This document shows positions 45,638 to 57,253 of a stretch of 59,691 nucleotides of DNA, piece after piece (the stretch's first letter is position 1; each line of letters begins with the position of its first letter). The translations under genes were made by a program, and so were the position numbers. The stretch is from Fuerstiella sp. (lineage in GTDB: Bacteria > Planctomycetota > Planctomycetia > Planctomycetales > Planctomycetaceae), in assembly GCA_029247265.1 (NCBI GenBank), contig JAQWLN010000276.1:1-59691 (forward strand), read 5' to 3'. The notes beneath the pieces are model-generated. The model made no database searches. It saw only the letters and a list, made by a program, of their open reading frames with translations, and was not told where the DNA came from.

Positions 45638-46114
45638 CGGGCGAACCTCGGATTTTCGCGACTGAAAATTCTACCTGTCGGGCAGTGCTTTGGTCCCTGC
45701 CCGGCACATCATAGTTTGATGGTTCAGCGTGATTGCGGTTAGGAGTCAATCCGCGGTCGGTTGAATTCGGAGCGTCATCCTTCGTTTGGGCGTGTCTTGC
45801 AATGGAACCGTCCGGTCAGAGCGGCATCGGGCTGTGATGGGTGGAAGTCGTGCTCAGGACAAGCAACGTCCCGGCAATTGGACGATATTCGCTGTAAATC
45901 CGCCAAACCTGGGCTGAGCGTCGGCTGGTTGATGCCATCGCTTCGAATTGTTCACGTCGAAGTGCCGGCAAAGTGGAAACGCGGCAATGCCCTGACTAGA
46001 CTTACCCCCTCGAATGACTCGCTACTGGACCTCCAAACAGTTCCGGCGTTCTTCGTTTATGCTGTTTCGAATCTCCCATTAACGATCAGGCGACCAACAC
46101 AGGAGGCATTTTGC
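45638..46114 (+). other. Intergenic region before the MFS gene
   Basis: About 477 bases without a convincing gene. A hairpin CGGGCAG/CTGCCCG at 45679-45703 follows the interrupted thiol protein but lacks a U-tract. The MFS frame is open upstream to 45761, yet the perfect ribosome site at 46101 marks the true start, so this stretch is probably the MFS promoter and leader. Confidence 0.5.
46101..46106 (+). promoter_or_regulatory. Consensus ribosome binding site fixing the MFS start
   Basis: AGGAGG lies eight bases before the ATG at 46115, the clearest Shine-Dalgarno site in the window. It overrules the longer open frame from 45761. Confidence 0.75.
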
Positions 46115-47776
<1,662 letters not shown>

Positions 47777-47812
47777 GTTGGCGACACGGGTTGTCCGGCA
47801 CTCTATTGAGCT

Positions 47813-47851
47813 GACGGGAGTGGTGATTCAATCGCCGCTCCCGTTTTTTTT
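47813..47851 (+). terminator. Rho-independent terminator of the MFS gene
   Basis: ACGGGAG ... CTCCCGT form the outer stem, extended inward by GGTGAT ... ATCGCC (one G-U pair), and eight T residues follow at 47844-47851. This is a textbook intrinsic terminator. The tilS gene converges from the right. Confidence 0.9.
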
Positions 47852-47912
47852 GCATCTTCTGCTGTAATACGAATCGCGGACTCGTATTCGGTGGGGCGAC
47901 AATGCCAACAGC

Positions 47913-48944
47913 TCAGGTTGGCGACCTGTCAGCGACATCGTTTCGAGTCAGTCGTACGATTTCGTCGGAACACCAGGCGTGGACGTTTCCTGGAAAGTCT
48001 TCACGAATTGTGTCTGGTGAACAGGTCAGTTCTGCCAGTCTGGAATACAGCCGAAAATTCATTTTCTGACGTGGCCAGTCCTGCTGGATCCATAGCACCG
48101 ACATGACATGACGAATCACATCGTTTGGCCATGTTGCCAATGCGTGGCGCCGAAGACGGCAGACACTGGGTTGCTGTTCCAGCATCACCTCTGACAGAAT
48201 CTTTTCGGCAAGGGAATCCATCAGCTGAATCGCCTGTTCAGCCTGTTGTGCCAGTGAAACAAGATTCCGGTCCACGGCCGTGTTGAAATCGTTTTTGAGT
48301 GTGGGAAGCAGTTGCTGCCGGATGCGATTACGTGTGAATGCAGTGTTCTGATTCGACTCGTCTGTACGATGTGCATTCCCTGTTGCGGACAGATACTCGG
48401 CGATTTCGCAGCGTCGTAATTGCAGCATGGGACGCACCAGCTCGACGCCCTCAGCCAGCGACCGGCAACGCTGCATTCCTCGCAAACCACGCAGCCCCGT
48501 GCCACGAATGACGTTGTGCAGAACTGTTTCCGCCTGATCGTCCATGTGATGGGCTGTCACGACGCTGACCACATCACGACGACGGGCGGTTTCCGTGAGG
48601 AATTCGTATCGCCGGTCACGAGCTGCTTCTTCCAGTGAGCCATCGCTCGCCTGCCTGAGGCTGTCGCAGGAAAGTGTCAATAGCTCGAAGGGGACTCCGA
48701 CATCGTCGGCCACCGCTCGAACAAACGCCGCGTCGTTGTCACTGTTGTCAGGTCGCAGTCCATGATTGACATGAGCAACAACAATTCGGTCCTTGTACGC
48801 AGCCCAAATTGCGACCGTTGCGTGAAGCAGCGCGATGCTGTCAACGCCTCCCGATACCGCCAGCAGCAGTCCGTTTTCCGGACGGCAGTTTGCATCGTGG
48901 TAGCCGGCCCTGAGCTGCTCAGGAAATGATCTTGATTCTGCCAC
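47913..48944 (-). CDS. tilS: tRNA(Ile)-lysidine synthetase
   Basis: TilS attaches lysine to C34 of the CAU-anticodon tRNA-Ile so that it reads AUA codons; it is essential in most bacteria. The PP-loop LLLAVSGGVDSIALL (SGGVDS 31-36) is followed by AHVNHGLRPDNSDNDAAFV, EEAARDRRYEFL and TAHHMDDQAETVLHNVIRGTGLRGLRGM, all TilS signatures. The C-terminal part is of the shorter type. The GTG at 48944 is chosen because GAGGAAG lies seven bases upstream; the frame continues to 49031. The gene converges with the MFS gene and leaves a long intergenic stretch before rny. Confidence 0.93.
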   Translation of the reverse strand: MAESRSFPEQLRAGYHDANCRPENGLLLAVSGGVDSIALLHATVAIWAAYKDRIVVAHVNHGLRPDNSDNDAAFVRAVADDVGVPFELLTLSCDSLRQASDGSLEEAARDRRYEFLTETARRRDVVSVVTAHHMDDQAETVLHNVIRGTGLRGLRGMQRCRSLAEGVELVRPMLQLRRCEIAEYLSATGNAHRTDESNQNTAFTRNRIRQQLLPTLKNDFNTAVDRNLVSLAQQAEQAIQLMDSLAEKILSEVMLEQQPSVCRLRRHALATWPNDVIRHVMSVLWIQQDWPRQKMNFRLYSRLAELTCSPDTIREDFPGNVHAWCSDEIVRLTRNDVADRSPT

Positions 48945-48951
48945 TCGGATA

Positions 48952-48958
48952 CTTCCTC
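48952..48958 (-). promoter_or_regulatory. Ribosome binding site fixing the tilS start at GTG
   Basis: GAGGAAG on the minus strand, seven bases before the GTG at 48944. No similar site precedes 49031. Confidence 0.65.
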
Positions 48959-49183
48959 GAAGACTGCCGACCTGCCTACCAGATACCCAGCCTCGGCGGA
49001 CGTTCCCCGCCTTTCCCGGATGGGCAGGCAATTAAACGAATGTTCAACAGGCACATTCCCGACAGTGCACCACTCCCCCTGATTTCACAATCGACAGGGG
49101 CCTTCGTTCAACCTTGCAGGTTGCCGATGGGATTCAGCAGGATTCCATCAGGACCAGCCCCTGGGTGGGGGGAATCCGGGGCT

Positions 49184-49213
49184 ATTGCAATTGTTGCAAT
49201 CCGGAACGTCCGG
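49184..49213. repeat. Two adjacent perfect palindromes, operator-like
   Basis: ATTGCAA-TTG-TTGCAAT (49184-49200) is a perfect inverted repeat. It is directly followed by CCGGA-ACG-TCCGG (49201-49213), a second one. They end 15 bases before a TTGACC box, where an upstream operator or activator site would sit. There is no U-tract, so termination is unlikely. Confidence 0.45.
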
Positions 49214-49228
49214 AATGCCCTGTGCCGG

Positions 49229-49256
49229 TTGACCACTCAGGCAGCTTTGATAGCAT
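49229..49256 (+). promoter_or_regulatory. Promoter-like element upstream of rny
   Basis: TTGACC (five of six matches to the -35 consensus), 16 bases, then TAGCAT (four of six to the -10). It faces rny but lies more than 500 bases upstream of it. Visual match only. Confidence 0.3.
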
Positions 49257-49798
49257 GACACGGTTGCCATCTTAACAGTCATCTTTTTGCTGTCAAAATG
49301 GCTGGACATTTGAATCAAGGTCTTCGGATCCTGCCGCGAACCTCAAAAAGACTGACTCGCTGTTTCCAGCAGTCACCTTGAGTTTGCAAGCCAATTGACT
49401 CTGCCTCTCTTTGTTACATGTCACTCTCACTTCTCACACTGCTTTTCCTTAGTCTGCTGTTGTCGAGTGCCCGTCCGGTTCCGGAAGTATGGACGACGGT
49501 GTCACAGACCATCGTGCAGCGTTTCTGCGCTATGGCCAACACATTTCGGGTGCGGCAAGTACCAGACACAGGAATCGCAAATTTGTGCCCAGGCTGGTTG
49601 ATTGCCTGTGTCACGCATGCCGTCAGAGGACCGAGCGACGACAACCAGTTGCCGATGAATGGCTTAACTCGATGTGCTGTTGTTGGCGCACTTCAATGTG
49701 TACCCAAGTCCCCTCCGGGGCAGCGACAGTCCTTCTGAGACGAACCATCATTCTGATGATTGCTGGCAGGAGCCGTCCATTTGAAATAGGACGATTCC

Positions 49799-51337
49799 AT
49801 GGATTACGCCATTCCTGCGATTGCGGGCGGCGTGTGTCTGGTGATCGGTTTTTTTGCAGACCGCATCATTAAAGGCCGCGCTTACCGAACCGGCGACGAA
49901 ATTATCAAACAGGCTGAGCGTGAAGCTGAGAACCAGGTTCGTGATAAGGAAATTGCTCTGAAGGAAGAGATGCTCAAGCGGCGCGAAAAGCTTGAGCAGA
50001 AGCTTGAAGAAGCTCGCGAGGCCCTGCGAGAACGCGAACGCAAAGTCGACAGACGTGACGGTCAGCTTAAGGAGCTGACCAACGACTTTGCAAAAAAAGA
50101 GAAGATGCTGCAGGTAACGCAGCAGAAGCTCAGTGACCGTTCCAAAGCCATGGAAGCTCGTCAGAATGAGTTGAATCGGCTGCTGAAGGACGAGCAGGAG
50201 CAACTGTACAGGATCAGTGAACTTAACCGCGACGCCGCCAAAGACCTGCTTCTGAAACGTCTGGAGACGGAACTCAGTGACGAAGTCGGTGCGCTGATCA
50301 TGAAGCATGAGTCGGACGTGAAGACCGAATGCGATCGGCAGTCTCGAGAGATCATTGGTATGGCCGTGCAGCGCTATGCTTCCGCGCACACGTCGGAGAT
50401 TGCCGTTTCGACCGTTGGCATTCCCAGCGACGAAATGAAAGGTCGGATCATTGGTCGCGAAGGCCGCAATATTCGCGCTTTTGAGAAGGAAACTGGTGTT
50501 GATGTCATCGTCGATGACACTCCCGGAGTGGTCATAATCTCCGCATTTGACAGTGTACGTCGCGAAATTGGCAAGCTGTCACTGGCCAAGCTGATTCAGG
50601 ACGGGCGAATCCATCCTACTCGCATCGAAGAAGTTGTTGCGGAAACTCAGAAGGAAATGGACGAGCATATTCGCAAGCTCGGAATTGAAGCGTGCGAAGA
50701 GGCAGGAGTTCGAGGGTTGCACGAGAAGGTGATTTACCTGATGGGGCGGCTGCATTTTCGAGTCAGCTACAGCCAGAATGTTCGTCAGCACTCTGTGGAG
50801 GTGGCACATCTGACAGGGCTTCTTTCTGAACAGCTCGGTCTGGATGCCACCCTGGGGCGACGCTGCGGATTCTTGCATGATGTCGGTAAAGCTGCTGACC
50901 ACGAAATGGAGGGTGGTCATCCTGCTGTCGGAGCAGAACTGTTGAAGCGATACGGTGAATGCGAAGAAGTTATTCACGCGGCCGCGGGGCATCACGACGA
51001 TATCCGGCCAGAATATATTTATACGGTTCTGGTGGCTGCCGCCGACGCGATTTCGGCAGCCCGCCCGGGGGCTCGACGTGAGACGCTGGAGAAATATGTG
51101 CGGCGTCTGGAAGAGCTGGAAGGTCTCGCCTGCGGATTTCCAGGGGTCGAACAGGCCTTCGCCGTACAGGCCGGTCGAGAGATCCGCATTATCGTGAATT
51201 CACAGCAGATCAACGACCGTCAGGCAAAGAAAATGTCACGTGATATCGCCAACGCGATTGAAGAATCACTGACCTACCCTGGCGAAATCAAGGTGTCTGT
51301 GTTGCGCGAAACGCGGACGATCGAGTACGCAAAATAA
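49799..51337 (+). CDS. rny: Ribonuclease Y
   Basis: RNase Y is a membrane-anchored endoribonuclease that starts mRNA decay. An N-terminal membrane helix ([17 protein letters not shown], about 5-24) leads into a long coiled coil rich in Glu, Lys and Arg (about 35-165). The KH domain contains [17 protein letters not shown] (213-229). The HD domain contains NVRQHSVEV (H331), [17 protein letters not shown] (H360, D361) and AAGHHDD. The length of 512 residues is standard and all metal ligands are present. The long upstream region may hold its own regulatory elements. The next gene, a permease, starts 84 bases downstream. Confidence 0.97.
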   Translation: MDYAIPAIAGGVCLVIGFFADRIIKGRAYRTGDEIIKQAEREAENQVRDKEIALKEEMLKRREKLEQKLEEAREALRERERKVDRRDGQLKELTNDFAKKEKMLQVTQQKLSDRSKAMEARQNELNRLLKDEQEQLYRISELNRDAAKDLLLKRLETELSDEVGALIMKHESDVKTECDRQSREIIGMAVQRYASAHTSEIAVSTVGIPSDEMKGRIIGREGRNIRAFEKETGVDVIVDDTPGVVIISAFDSVRREIGKLSLAKLIQDGRIHPTRIEEVVAETQKEMDEHIRKLGIEACEEAGVRGLHEKVIYLMGRLHFRVSYSQNVRQHSVEVAHLTGLLSEQLGLDATLGRRCGFLHDVGKAADHEMEGGHPAVGAELLKRYGECEEVIHAAAGHHDDIRPEYIYTVLVAAADAISAARPGARRETLEKYVRRLEELEGLACGFPGVEQAFAVQAGREIRIIVNSQQINDRQAKKMSRDIANAIEESLTYPGEIKVSVLRETRTIEYAK

Positions 51338-51421
51338 CTTTATTTTCCGGCGGGTTCGGCCCTTGAATCAGTCGGACAACGTTCTTTAACATCGATTGTG
51401 CAGTTTTGGAAAACGACGCTT

Positions 51422-53002
51422 ATGCCATCTTTCGTTATCGTCGCGATTGGAATTCTGGTCGTCCTGGTGCTGATCATCAAGCTGCGAATCAATGCTTTTA
51501 TTGCGTTGATTGCTGCTGCACTTGCCGTCAGTTTTCTTGCTGACGGAGAGATGTCGTCCAAAGTTCCTCGTGTGGCTTCTGAATTCGGAATCGCCGCCGG
51601 GAAGATTGGACTAGTGATCGGCTTCGCCGCAGTCATCGGAGAGGCGATGATGAGAAGTGGCGCGGCGGACAGGATCGTGCAGGCGTTTCTTTCTGTCCTT
51701 GGCGTCAAACGCGCGCCTTGGGCATTAATGGGAAGTGGTTTTGTGCTTTCGGTGCCGGTGTTCTTCGACACCGTGTTTTACCTTCTTGTACCTCTGGCAC
51801 GGTCGCTTTACGCCAAGACAAACAAAAATTTTCTTCTCTACGTGCTCGCCATTTCCGCAGGTGGAGCGATTACACACACGCTGGTGCCGCCTACGCCTGG
51901 ACCGCTGGCGATGGCTCTGACGCTTGACGTGCCAGTTGGCTTAATGATCGTCGTGGGTGGACTTGTCGCGTTACCAGCCGCTGTCGCGGGGATTCTGTTC
52001 TCCAGATTTCTGGACAAACGTGTCAGCATAGAATCGCTGCAGCCGGCTGAGTCCACAGAGACCGCTTCACCGGAAGCCGCTGCTTCCACAACCGGCCCGG
52101 CTGTTCCGCTTTGGGAAGCTCTGCTGCCCGTTGTTCTTCCTGTCATTCTGATCTCGGGGGATACGGTCGTGGACACACTCCGCGAAAAAGGAGAGGTCGT
52201 CAATGTGCAATGGGTCGATAGCGACGTTGTCCACGTGCAGCACAAGAAGTACGGACAGTTCACGGTCCCGCAGAGTCTATTTGTGCAGGGGGCGCTGCCA
52301 GGGATTGGTGACAGTCCGGAATTGGTTCTGTCGACTGAAAAAACAGGTGAAAAGACCGAAGTCGTCAGCGCTGCCGCAGTCGTGCCGAATCTGTTTAACC
52401 GACTGAAGCGAGTCACGACGGTTCTGGGTAACGCAGCGCTGGCTCTGGCGATTTCCATGACGCTGTCGCTGATCACGTGGGTGCGGCTCCGAAAACCGGA
52501 AGGCAGGGAGTTTTCGCAGGCTCTGGAAACTGCCCTGCTAAGTGGTGGGCTTGTCATTTTGATTACCGCAGCAGGCGGTGCATTTGGGTCGATGCTGAAA
52601 CTCACGGGAATTGCCGGAGATATTGAAGCCATGTTTGAGGGCGGTCAGGCGGTCGGTCTGGTTTCAATTCTTCTTGCCTTCGGTATGGCAGCACTACTCA
52701 AAGTGGCTCAGGGGTCCAGCACCACTGCGATGATCACCGTTTCCGCCATGATTGCGGCGATGAATCTCACCCCGGAGCAACTTGGTTTTAATCTTGTCTA
52801 CATCTGCACGGCAATTGGTGCAGGGTCGCTGATTGGCTCGTGGATGAATGACAGTGGCTTCTGGATTGTTGCAAAAATGAGCGGTCTGAGTGAAACCGAA
52901 GCATTGAAGACATGGACTCCGCTGTTGATCGTGCTTGGTGGCGTCAGTCTTCTGATGACGATTTTGCTGTCCAATGTCATGCCGCTCGTAAACGTTACTT
53001 GA
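51422..53002 (+). CDS. GntP family permease with extra hydrophilic insert
   Basis: An integral membrane symporter of the gluconate/GntP family (gluconate, glycerate or related hydroxy acids with protons). Family features are the closely spaced hydrophobic segments, IGFAAVIGEAMMRSGAADRI, SVPVFFDTVFYLLVPLA, GGAITHTLVPPTPGPLA, KVAQGSSTTAMIT and the C-terminal GSLIGSWMNDSGFW. Usual members have about 445 residues; this one has 526. The excess is a Ser/Glu/Ala-rich linker (203-226) and a hydrophilic, strand-rich insert at about 247-325 (VQWVDSDVVHVQHKKYGQFT) between two membrane segments. The ATG at 51422 is preferred over a GTG at 51398. Confidence 0.88.
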   Translation: MPSFVIVAIGILVVLVLIIKLRINAFIALIAAALAVSFLADGEMSSKVPRVASEFGIAAGKIGLVIGFAAVIGEAMMRSGAADRIVQAFLSVLGVKRAPWALMGSGFVLSVPVFFDTVFYLLVPLARSLYAKTNKNFLLYVLAISAGGAITHTLVPPTPGPLAMALTLDVPVGLMIVVGGLVALPAAVAGILFSRFLDKRVSIESLQPAESTETASPEAAASTTGPAVPLWEALLPVVLPVILISGDTVVDTLREKGEVVNVQWVDSDVVHVQHKKYGQFTVPQSLFVQGALPGIGDSPELVLSTEKTGEKTEVVSAAAVVPNLFNRLKRVTTVLGNAALALAISMTLSLITWVRLRKPEGREFSQALETALLSGGLVILITAAGGAFGSMLKLTGIAGDIEAMFEGGQAVGLVSILLAFGMAALLKVAQGSSTTAMITVSAMIAAMNLTPEQLGFNLVYICTAIGAGSLIGSWMNDSGFWIVAKMSGLSETEALKTWTPLLIVLGGVSLLMTILLSNVMPLVNVT

Positions 53003-53132
53003 TGCGGGATTCTGTAGTGGAATTCATATCTCGATGAATCAATGCTGTCCCTGACACCGATTTCCGCGACAATTCAACCAACGATCGTGTTGCCATAAGG
53101 CACCCCGTTTTCAGATACCGCGAGTTCCGCTA

Positions 53133-56100
53133 ATGTCCGTTCCTGATGCAGATGCAGCCGAATCTCGGAGACAATGCTATCGCGATCTGCTGGGATACCT
53201 GAATTTCTCAGACGGTACCCCCGGGGTTCGGTTTCGCGTGTGTCTGAATGAGCTGTTTCAGGTCTGTGATTTTGGCGTCCAGTTGTCCGAGGTTCGAGAT
53301 CATCTGCTGGGCGAACTGCAAAACCTGGCAGAGTCCGGAGAATCTGCGTTTCAGCAGACCGATCAGGCCACACGGGTGATCGAAACCACCTTCGATGTGT
53401 TGTTTCCGGCCTACAGAAAACATCACGCGGACTTGTTGTTTCATCTGGAACCGGTGGATATCTGCCAACCGCTTTTCGTTGCTCGGATTTTCGAAGCGAC
53501 CCTCAGCGCCGGAACGACTGTAGGCTGGAACGACGCTGCAGCGCTGACGACGGACGCACTGAAGCGACTTAACAGCTACGTCGGGTATCGCCCCGTTGCG
53601 ATTCTGGAAAATGACCGGCGAATGCAGGTCTTCGACCACGAGCGTTTTTGTCCCACGCCCCTGTACTGGCAAGACGTCGGCACGGCCACTGGTCCGTATC
53701 AACGGCTGATCGATGCGACTCTGGATTTCCTTAGTCAACTGCCGGAGGACATGACCGCACCGGCACATTTCAGCCTGGAACAACTGGACGAGCTGAGTCT
53801 GGATATTCGAGCTCATGACCATCTGCACCCAGTGAACAAACGCACAAACTACATGTTTGGCGAATGGGATCCGGAAATTATCGACACAAAGGGGTTCTAT
53901 CGAAGATTCGTTATCCGTCGCATTATTCTGGATTCGCTGCAGCGCTGGATGGACGCAACGACGGAGATTCCAGAAGAAGAACGTCTGTTCGACGCTTCGG
54001 CCGTACTTGCCGGGACGATTCTGATGGCTTCGGCGATCAGTGGTTCCGGGCCGGAGACCTACGATTCTTCAGTGTCGCTGACATCGCTGTTGCCGATGGT
54101 GGCCCGTCAACGTGATCATTTCTACCAATCGCTTCTGGAAACGAGTTCCGGCAGCCGCCGTCAGCGTCTGCTTGCCAGCGCAGAGGAATCACGGCAGCCG
54201 TTCGGGCACGTTCGGCATCAGTTGAACATGTATCTGTCACAGTATGGTGCCAATCAGGTGCAGCATCGGCACCTAGCGGCATTTTACGCGTCGCTGGGGT
54301 TTGAGCGAGAGGCATGTGAAGAAGCCGCTGTCATACCGTGCGTGTCTGCACGTTTCGAATCGGAACTGCAGTCACGACTGATGCTGATTCATCGATCCGT
54401 TAGAGGCGGCGAGTTGACGGCGGCTCATGAATTGCTGACCGAATGCATTGACCTGCTGCACCGTGGCATTCAGTGTGGCGCTATCGTTGACCCGTGGAAC
54501 GTGTTGGGCTTTCAGGGGATGTTCCCCCTGTTCATTGCCCGCGAGGATGCGATTCCGGACAACCGCGTGGAGGTGCTGATCGAAGTGATTGAGCAGCTGT
54601 TCGATGCGTCGTCGGCGATTATGGCAGAAGCCGCTGCCGCAGGTCAAAGTGAAATTCATCTGGCCGTCGAAAAAGAGTTTCGCACTCTGGCTGAAGAATG
54701 GGACACCTATGCGACCACGACTGTGTCTGACCTGCCGGAGGTTCGCGGCGACGAATCATTGACGGCAGCTCAGCATGTCGCTCGAGCACTGGCAGAATGG
54801 AGAACGGCCGGTGAGGCGGCCGGCGACATATCGTTCTGGCGTGAACATGTTGGCAACTTCGAATCACCGCGCAGCTTTGCTCAGGTGGTCCACGTTCTGA
54901 TCGAACGCAATGACGAAGTGGCTGCACTGGGGCTGCTCATGCAGTGGCTCAGTGAAGCGGATAAAATGGGGCTGGAATCGGGCAAGCATTCGATGCACAG
55001 TTTGTTGCACAGTCTGCTTCGTACGATCAATATTAATCCTGATCGAACTCAGCAATGGCAGATGCTGCGTCGACTGTTTGCATTTCTGGAGGCCAATGCC
55101 GACACCTTCTGGGTTGTCCCGTCGCTGAAGGAATTCGTTAACCGCCATCGCAATCCGTCAGGTGACGAAACAGAATCCGATCAATCTGAGGCTGGCCTAG
55201 ATCTTGACCATCTGTTTGATGAAGAAGACGAGGAGTCGGATCTGTTTCAGGCCGCCTACGACAACGTCGTCTTCCGTGACAGTGCGGATGACGGAGTTGA
55301 AGGGGACACGGTTGACGAAGGTTATGGCCCCGGTACGACAGAATTCGAGATCATCTACCGAGAGATCGAACCACGTTTGAAGTTTCTGCATACTCTGGGG
55401 TCTTTGTGGGGCAGTACGGCTGTTGCACTGTCCCAGCAGGTTACCTCTGGACCGCAGGATGCAGAGCAGCAGGAATGTATTCGTGGCTGGCTGGTGTCGA
55501 TACGGCATTTCCTGAAGGAACTGGGGAATCTCGTCGGCGAGGTACGCGATCACGAAATACAGACGTATTCGGCGGATCTGGACGCAAACATTGAATACGA
55601 CATTCAGTTGCAGTCTCGTTTTCTGTTGATGCAGAACGCCGTTTCAACGACTGTCGAATTTCTGATGGCAGAACGCATGCTGTGCTGTGTTCTGCTGGAC
55701 GGCGAAAATCTCCCTGGTCAGGGTCGCGCCTTCGACAAAGAGCTGTGGGTTATGCTTCGTGCTGTTCTCAGTCATGACGCTGCGACCGTGCACAGGAACT
55801 TTGGGAGTTTCATTAAGGCGCTGGAACGTCGACCGTTGCTGTACGTTCCGTTTGAGCACGGTGGACAGCCGACCGGCATTCTGAAGGCACGAACTTTACA
55901 GGCCGTGATTCGGCTGCTGCTCAGTCAGCTGCCAAGGCTTGGACTGCTGGAAGAAACGTTTCGGCTTTTGCAGACTGCATTCCGCATGGAACGCAGTTCC
56001 AGGCCCCTGGGGCAGGCTGTAACCGAATTCGACAGACTGTTTCGCATCGGCCTTGCTCGATCCGTCGAAGCCATCCTGCATGCCTCAAGTCGCTGGAAAA

Positions 56101-57101
56101 CTGATACCTCACGTCAGCGTCGCAACGTCTATCGACGCATCCAGCGACTGATGGACGCGTACAGAGAATTGTGGTCGACTCACAGTAGTTCAATGAGACT
56201 GTCCGTGGTTGAGGAGCTGCACGACGAAGACCGAGCCACGGAGATTCGCCAATTCATCGAATCCTACGGCGATGATCTGTTCCACACGCGAATGCTGACT
56301 CTTGGAAATGCCAGAGCGATCGTACATCACGGGGCGGAATCGTTGCTGGATGAACTGGAACAGAATCTGGGCATTGTGCAGGCCGTGAAGATTATTGACG
56401 ACATCAATGCCGAGCTGATCGATCGCGATGAAGCGACCGATATGATGGAATTCGTATACGAATCCGTCGTCGATAACTTCGACCGGTTCCTGGAATACAA
56501 CACCACGACAACTCATTCTGACTATGGGAATCGCCTGTACTGTCTGCTGGACTTCCTGCGACTTGAATCATTGTACGAACGCTTTAACTGGAACAACGTT
56601 CCGTACCAGATCGCTCACGAAGCGATCGTACGGTTCGGGGCCACTGATCTGGGAGCAGACGTCGAAGCGGAACTCGCGGACAAAACGCGTGAGGTCGCGG
56701 AATCGCTGGTCGAAGAACTGGAATCGCTGGAATCAGAGTATGGCGTTCAGCTTCCCACCCTGCACGATCACATCAAGGAACGTATCGTCGCAACGTTATC
56801 TGTTAATCGAATGACGGCACGAGTTGGTCGGTGTAGTCCCGGTCTCAATGATGCATCTGAAGAAGAGGCAGCTGAAAATTTCAAAATTCTGCGTCAGGAA
56901 ATTGGTGATTTCATGGAATCGCGTCTGGGTTCCGGCATTGAACCCCCGGACTGGATGCAGGAACTGGCTCGGGAATTTGACCGCGTCCATGAAGAACAGG
57001 CCGGCACAGTCGCCGAATCGCTGACCAACGCCGAATTTCAGCGAGTCACTCAAAAAGAAATTGACCGACAGCTTTCACGTCTTGTCGGCGAAGATGGTTA
57101 G
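53133..57101 (+). CDS. Very large hypothetical protein, mostly helical
   Basis: A 1322-residue protein that I do not recognise. It has no signal peptide or membrane segment, so it is probably cytosolic. The sequence is mostly alpha-helical, with many Glu/Leu-rich stretches (ELLTECIDLLHRGI, VARALAEWRTAGEAAGD, LMQWLSEADKMG) that could be degenerate helical repeats. An acidic spacer (DLDHLFDEEDEESDLF) lies near 690-705. The last 150 residues are highly charged. No catalytic motif is obvious. The ATG at 53133 gives a normal hydrophilic start. A small helical protein gene follows 152 bases downstream on the same strand. The frame has consistent codon use, so the gene is real. Confidence 0.8.
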   Translation: MSVPDADAAESRRQCYRDLLGYLNFSDGTPGVRFRVCLNELFQVCDFGVQLSEVRDHLLGELQNLAESGESAFQQTDQATRVIETTFDVLFPAYRKHHADLLFHLEPVDICQPLFVARIFEATLSAGTTVGWNDAAALTTDALKRLNSYVGYRPVAILENDRRMQVFDHERFCPTPLYWQDVGTATGPYQRLIDATLDFLSQLPEDMTAPAHFSLEQLDELSLDIRAHDHLHPVNKRTNYMFGEWDPEIIDTKGFYRRFVIRRIILDSLQRWMDATTEIPEEERLFDASAVLAGTILMASAISGSGPETYDSSVSLTSLLPMVARQRDHFYQSLLETSSGSRRQRLLASAEESRQPFGHVRHQLNMYLSQYGANQVQHRHLAAFYASLGFEREACEEAAVIPCVSARFESELQSRLMLIHRSVRGGELTAAHELLTECIDLLHRGIQCGAIVDPWNVLGFQGMFPLFIAREDAIPDNRVEVLIEVIEQLFDASSAIMAEAAAAGQSEIHLAVEKEFRTLAEEWDTYATTTVSDLPEVRGDESLTAAQHVARALAEWRTAGEAAGDISFWREHVGNFESPRSFAQVVHVLIERNDEVAALGLLMQWLSEADKMGLESGKHSMHSLLHSLLRTININPDRTQQWQMLRRLFAFLEANADTFWVVPSLKEFVNRHRNPSGDETESDQSEAGLDLDHLFDEEDEESDLFQAAYDNVVFRDSADDGVEGDTVDEGYGPGTTEFEIIYREIEPRLKFLHTLGSLWGSTAVALSQQVTSGPQDAEQQECIRGWLVSIRHFLKELGNLVGEVRDHEIQTYSADLDANIEYDIQLQSRFLLMQNAVSTTVEFLMAERMLCCVLLDGENLPGQGRAFDKELWVMLRAVLSHDAATVHRNFGSFIKALERRPLLYVPFEHGGQPTGILKARTLQAVIRLLLSQLPRLGLLEETFRLLQTAFRMERSSRPLGQAVTEFDRLFRIGLARSVEAILHASSRWKTDTSRQRRNVYRRIQRLMDAYRELWSTHSSSMRLSVVEELHDEDRATEIRQFIESYGDDLFHTRMLTLGNARAIVHHGAESLLDELEQNLGIVQAVKIIDDINAELIDRDEATDMMEFVYESVVDNFDRFLEYNTTTTHSDYGNRLYCLLDFLRLESLYERFNWNNVPYQIAHEAIVRFGATDLGADVEAELADKTREVAESLVEELESLESEYGVQLPTLHDHIKERIVATLSVNRMTARVGRCSPGLNDASEEEAAENFKILRQEIGDFMESRLGSGIEPPDWMQELAREFDRVHEEQAGTVAESLTNAEFQRVTQKEIDRQLSRLVGEDG

Positions 57102-57253
57102 AGTCTTACAGAAAAATTACTATTCGTTTTGTTTACATTCACGTTGCGACCCGCGGAAGCACGGCCATCGTTTCCCGACAGCAGCTCGAAACCGGATTGA
57201 CGTTCCTGCCCTCAACCGGGCGGGTTTGCTCGTGATACCAGAAAGGTGTTCTG

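Larger units (their letters stand above)
48959..49798 (+). other. Long intergenic region / probable leader of rny
   Basis: About 840 bases between tilS and RNase Y. It holds two adjacent palindromes and a promoter-like element (listed separately). An open frame at 49418-49738 starts with a hydrophobic stretch but has Cys/Gln-rich, non-coding-like composition afterwards, so it is not called. If the promoter at 49229 serves rny, the transcript has a leader of over 500 bases. No known RNA family is recognised in it. Confidence 0.5.

Noticed and set aside
45761-46114. N-terminal extension of the MFS transporter frame
   Set aside because: A consensus AGGAGG at 46101 sets the start at 46115, and the extension reads as non-coding sequence rich in Arg, Trp and Ser.
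49418-49738. Plus-strand open frame of 106 codons with a hydrophobic start before rny
   Set aside because: After the first 18 residues the composition (Cys, Gln, scattered Trp) is unlike the neighbours' proteins, and there is no ribosome site or recognisable domain. More likely part of a leader region.
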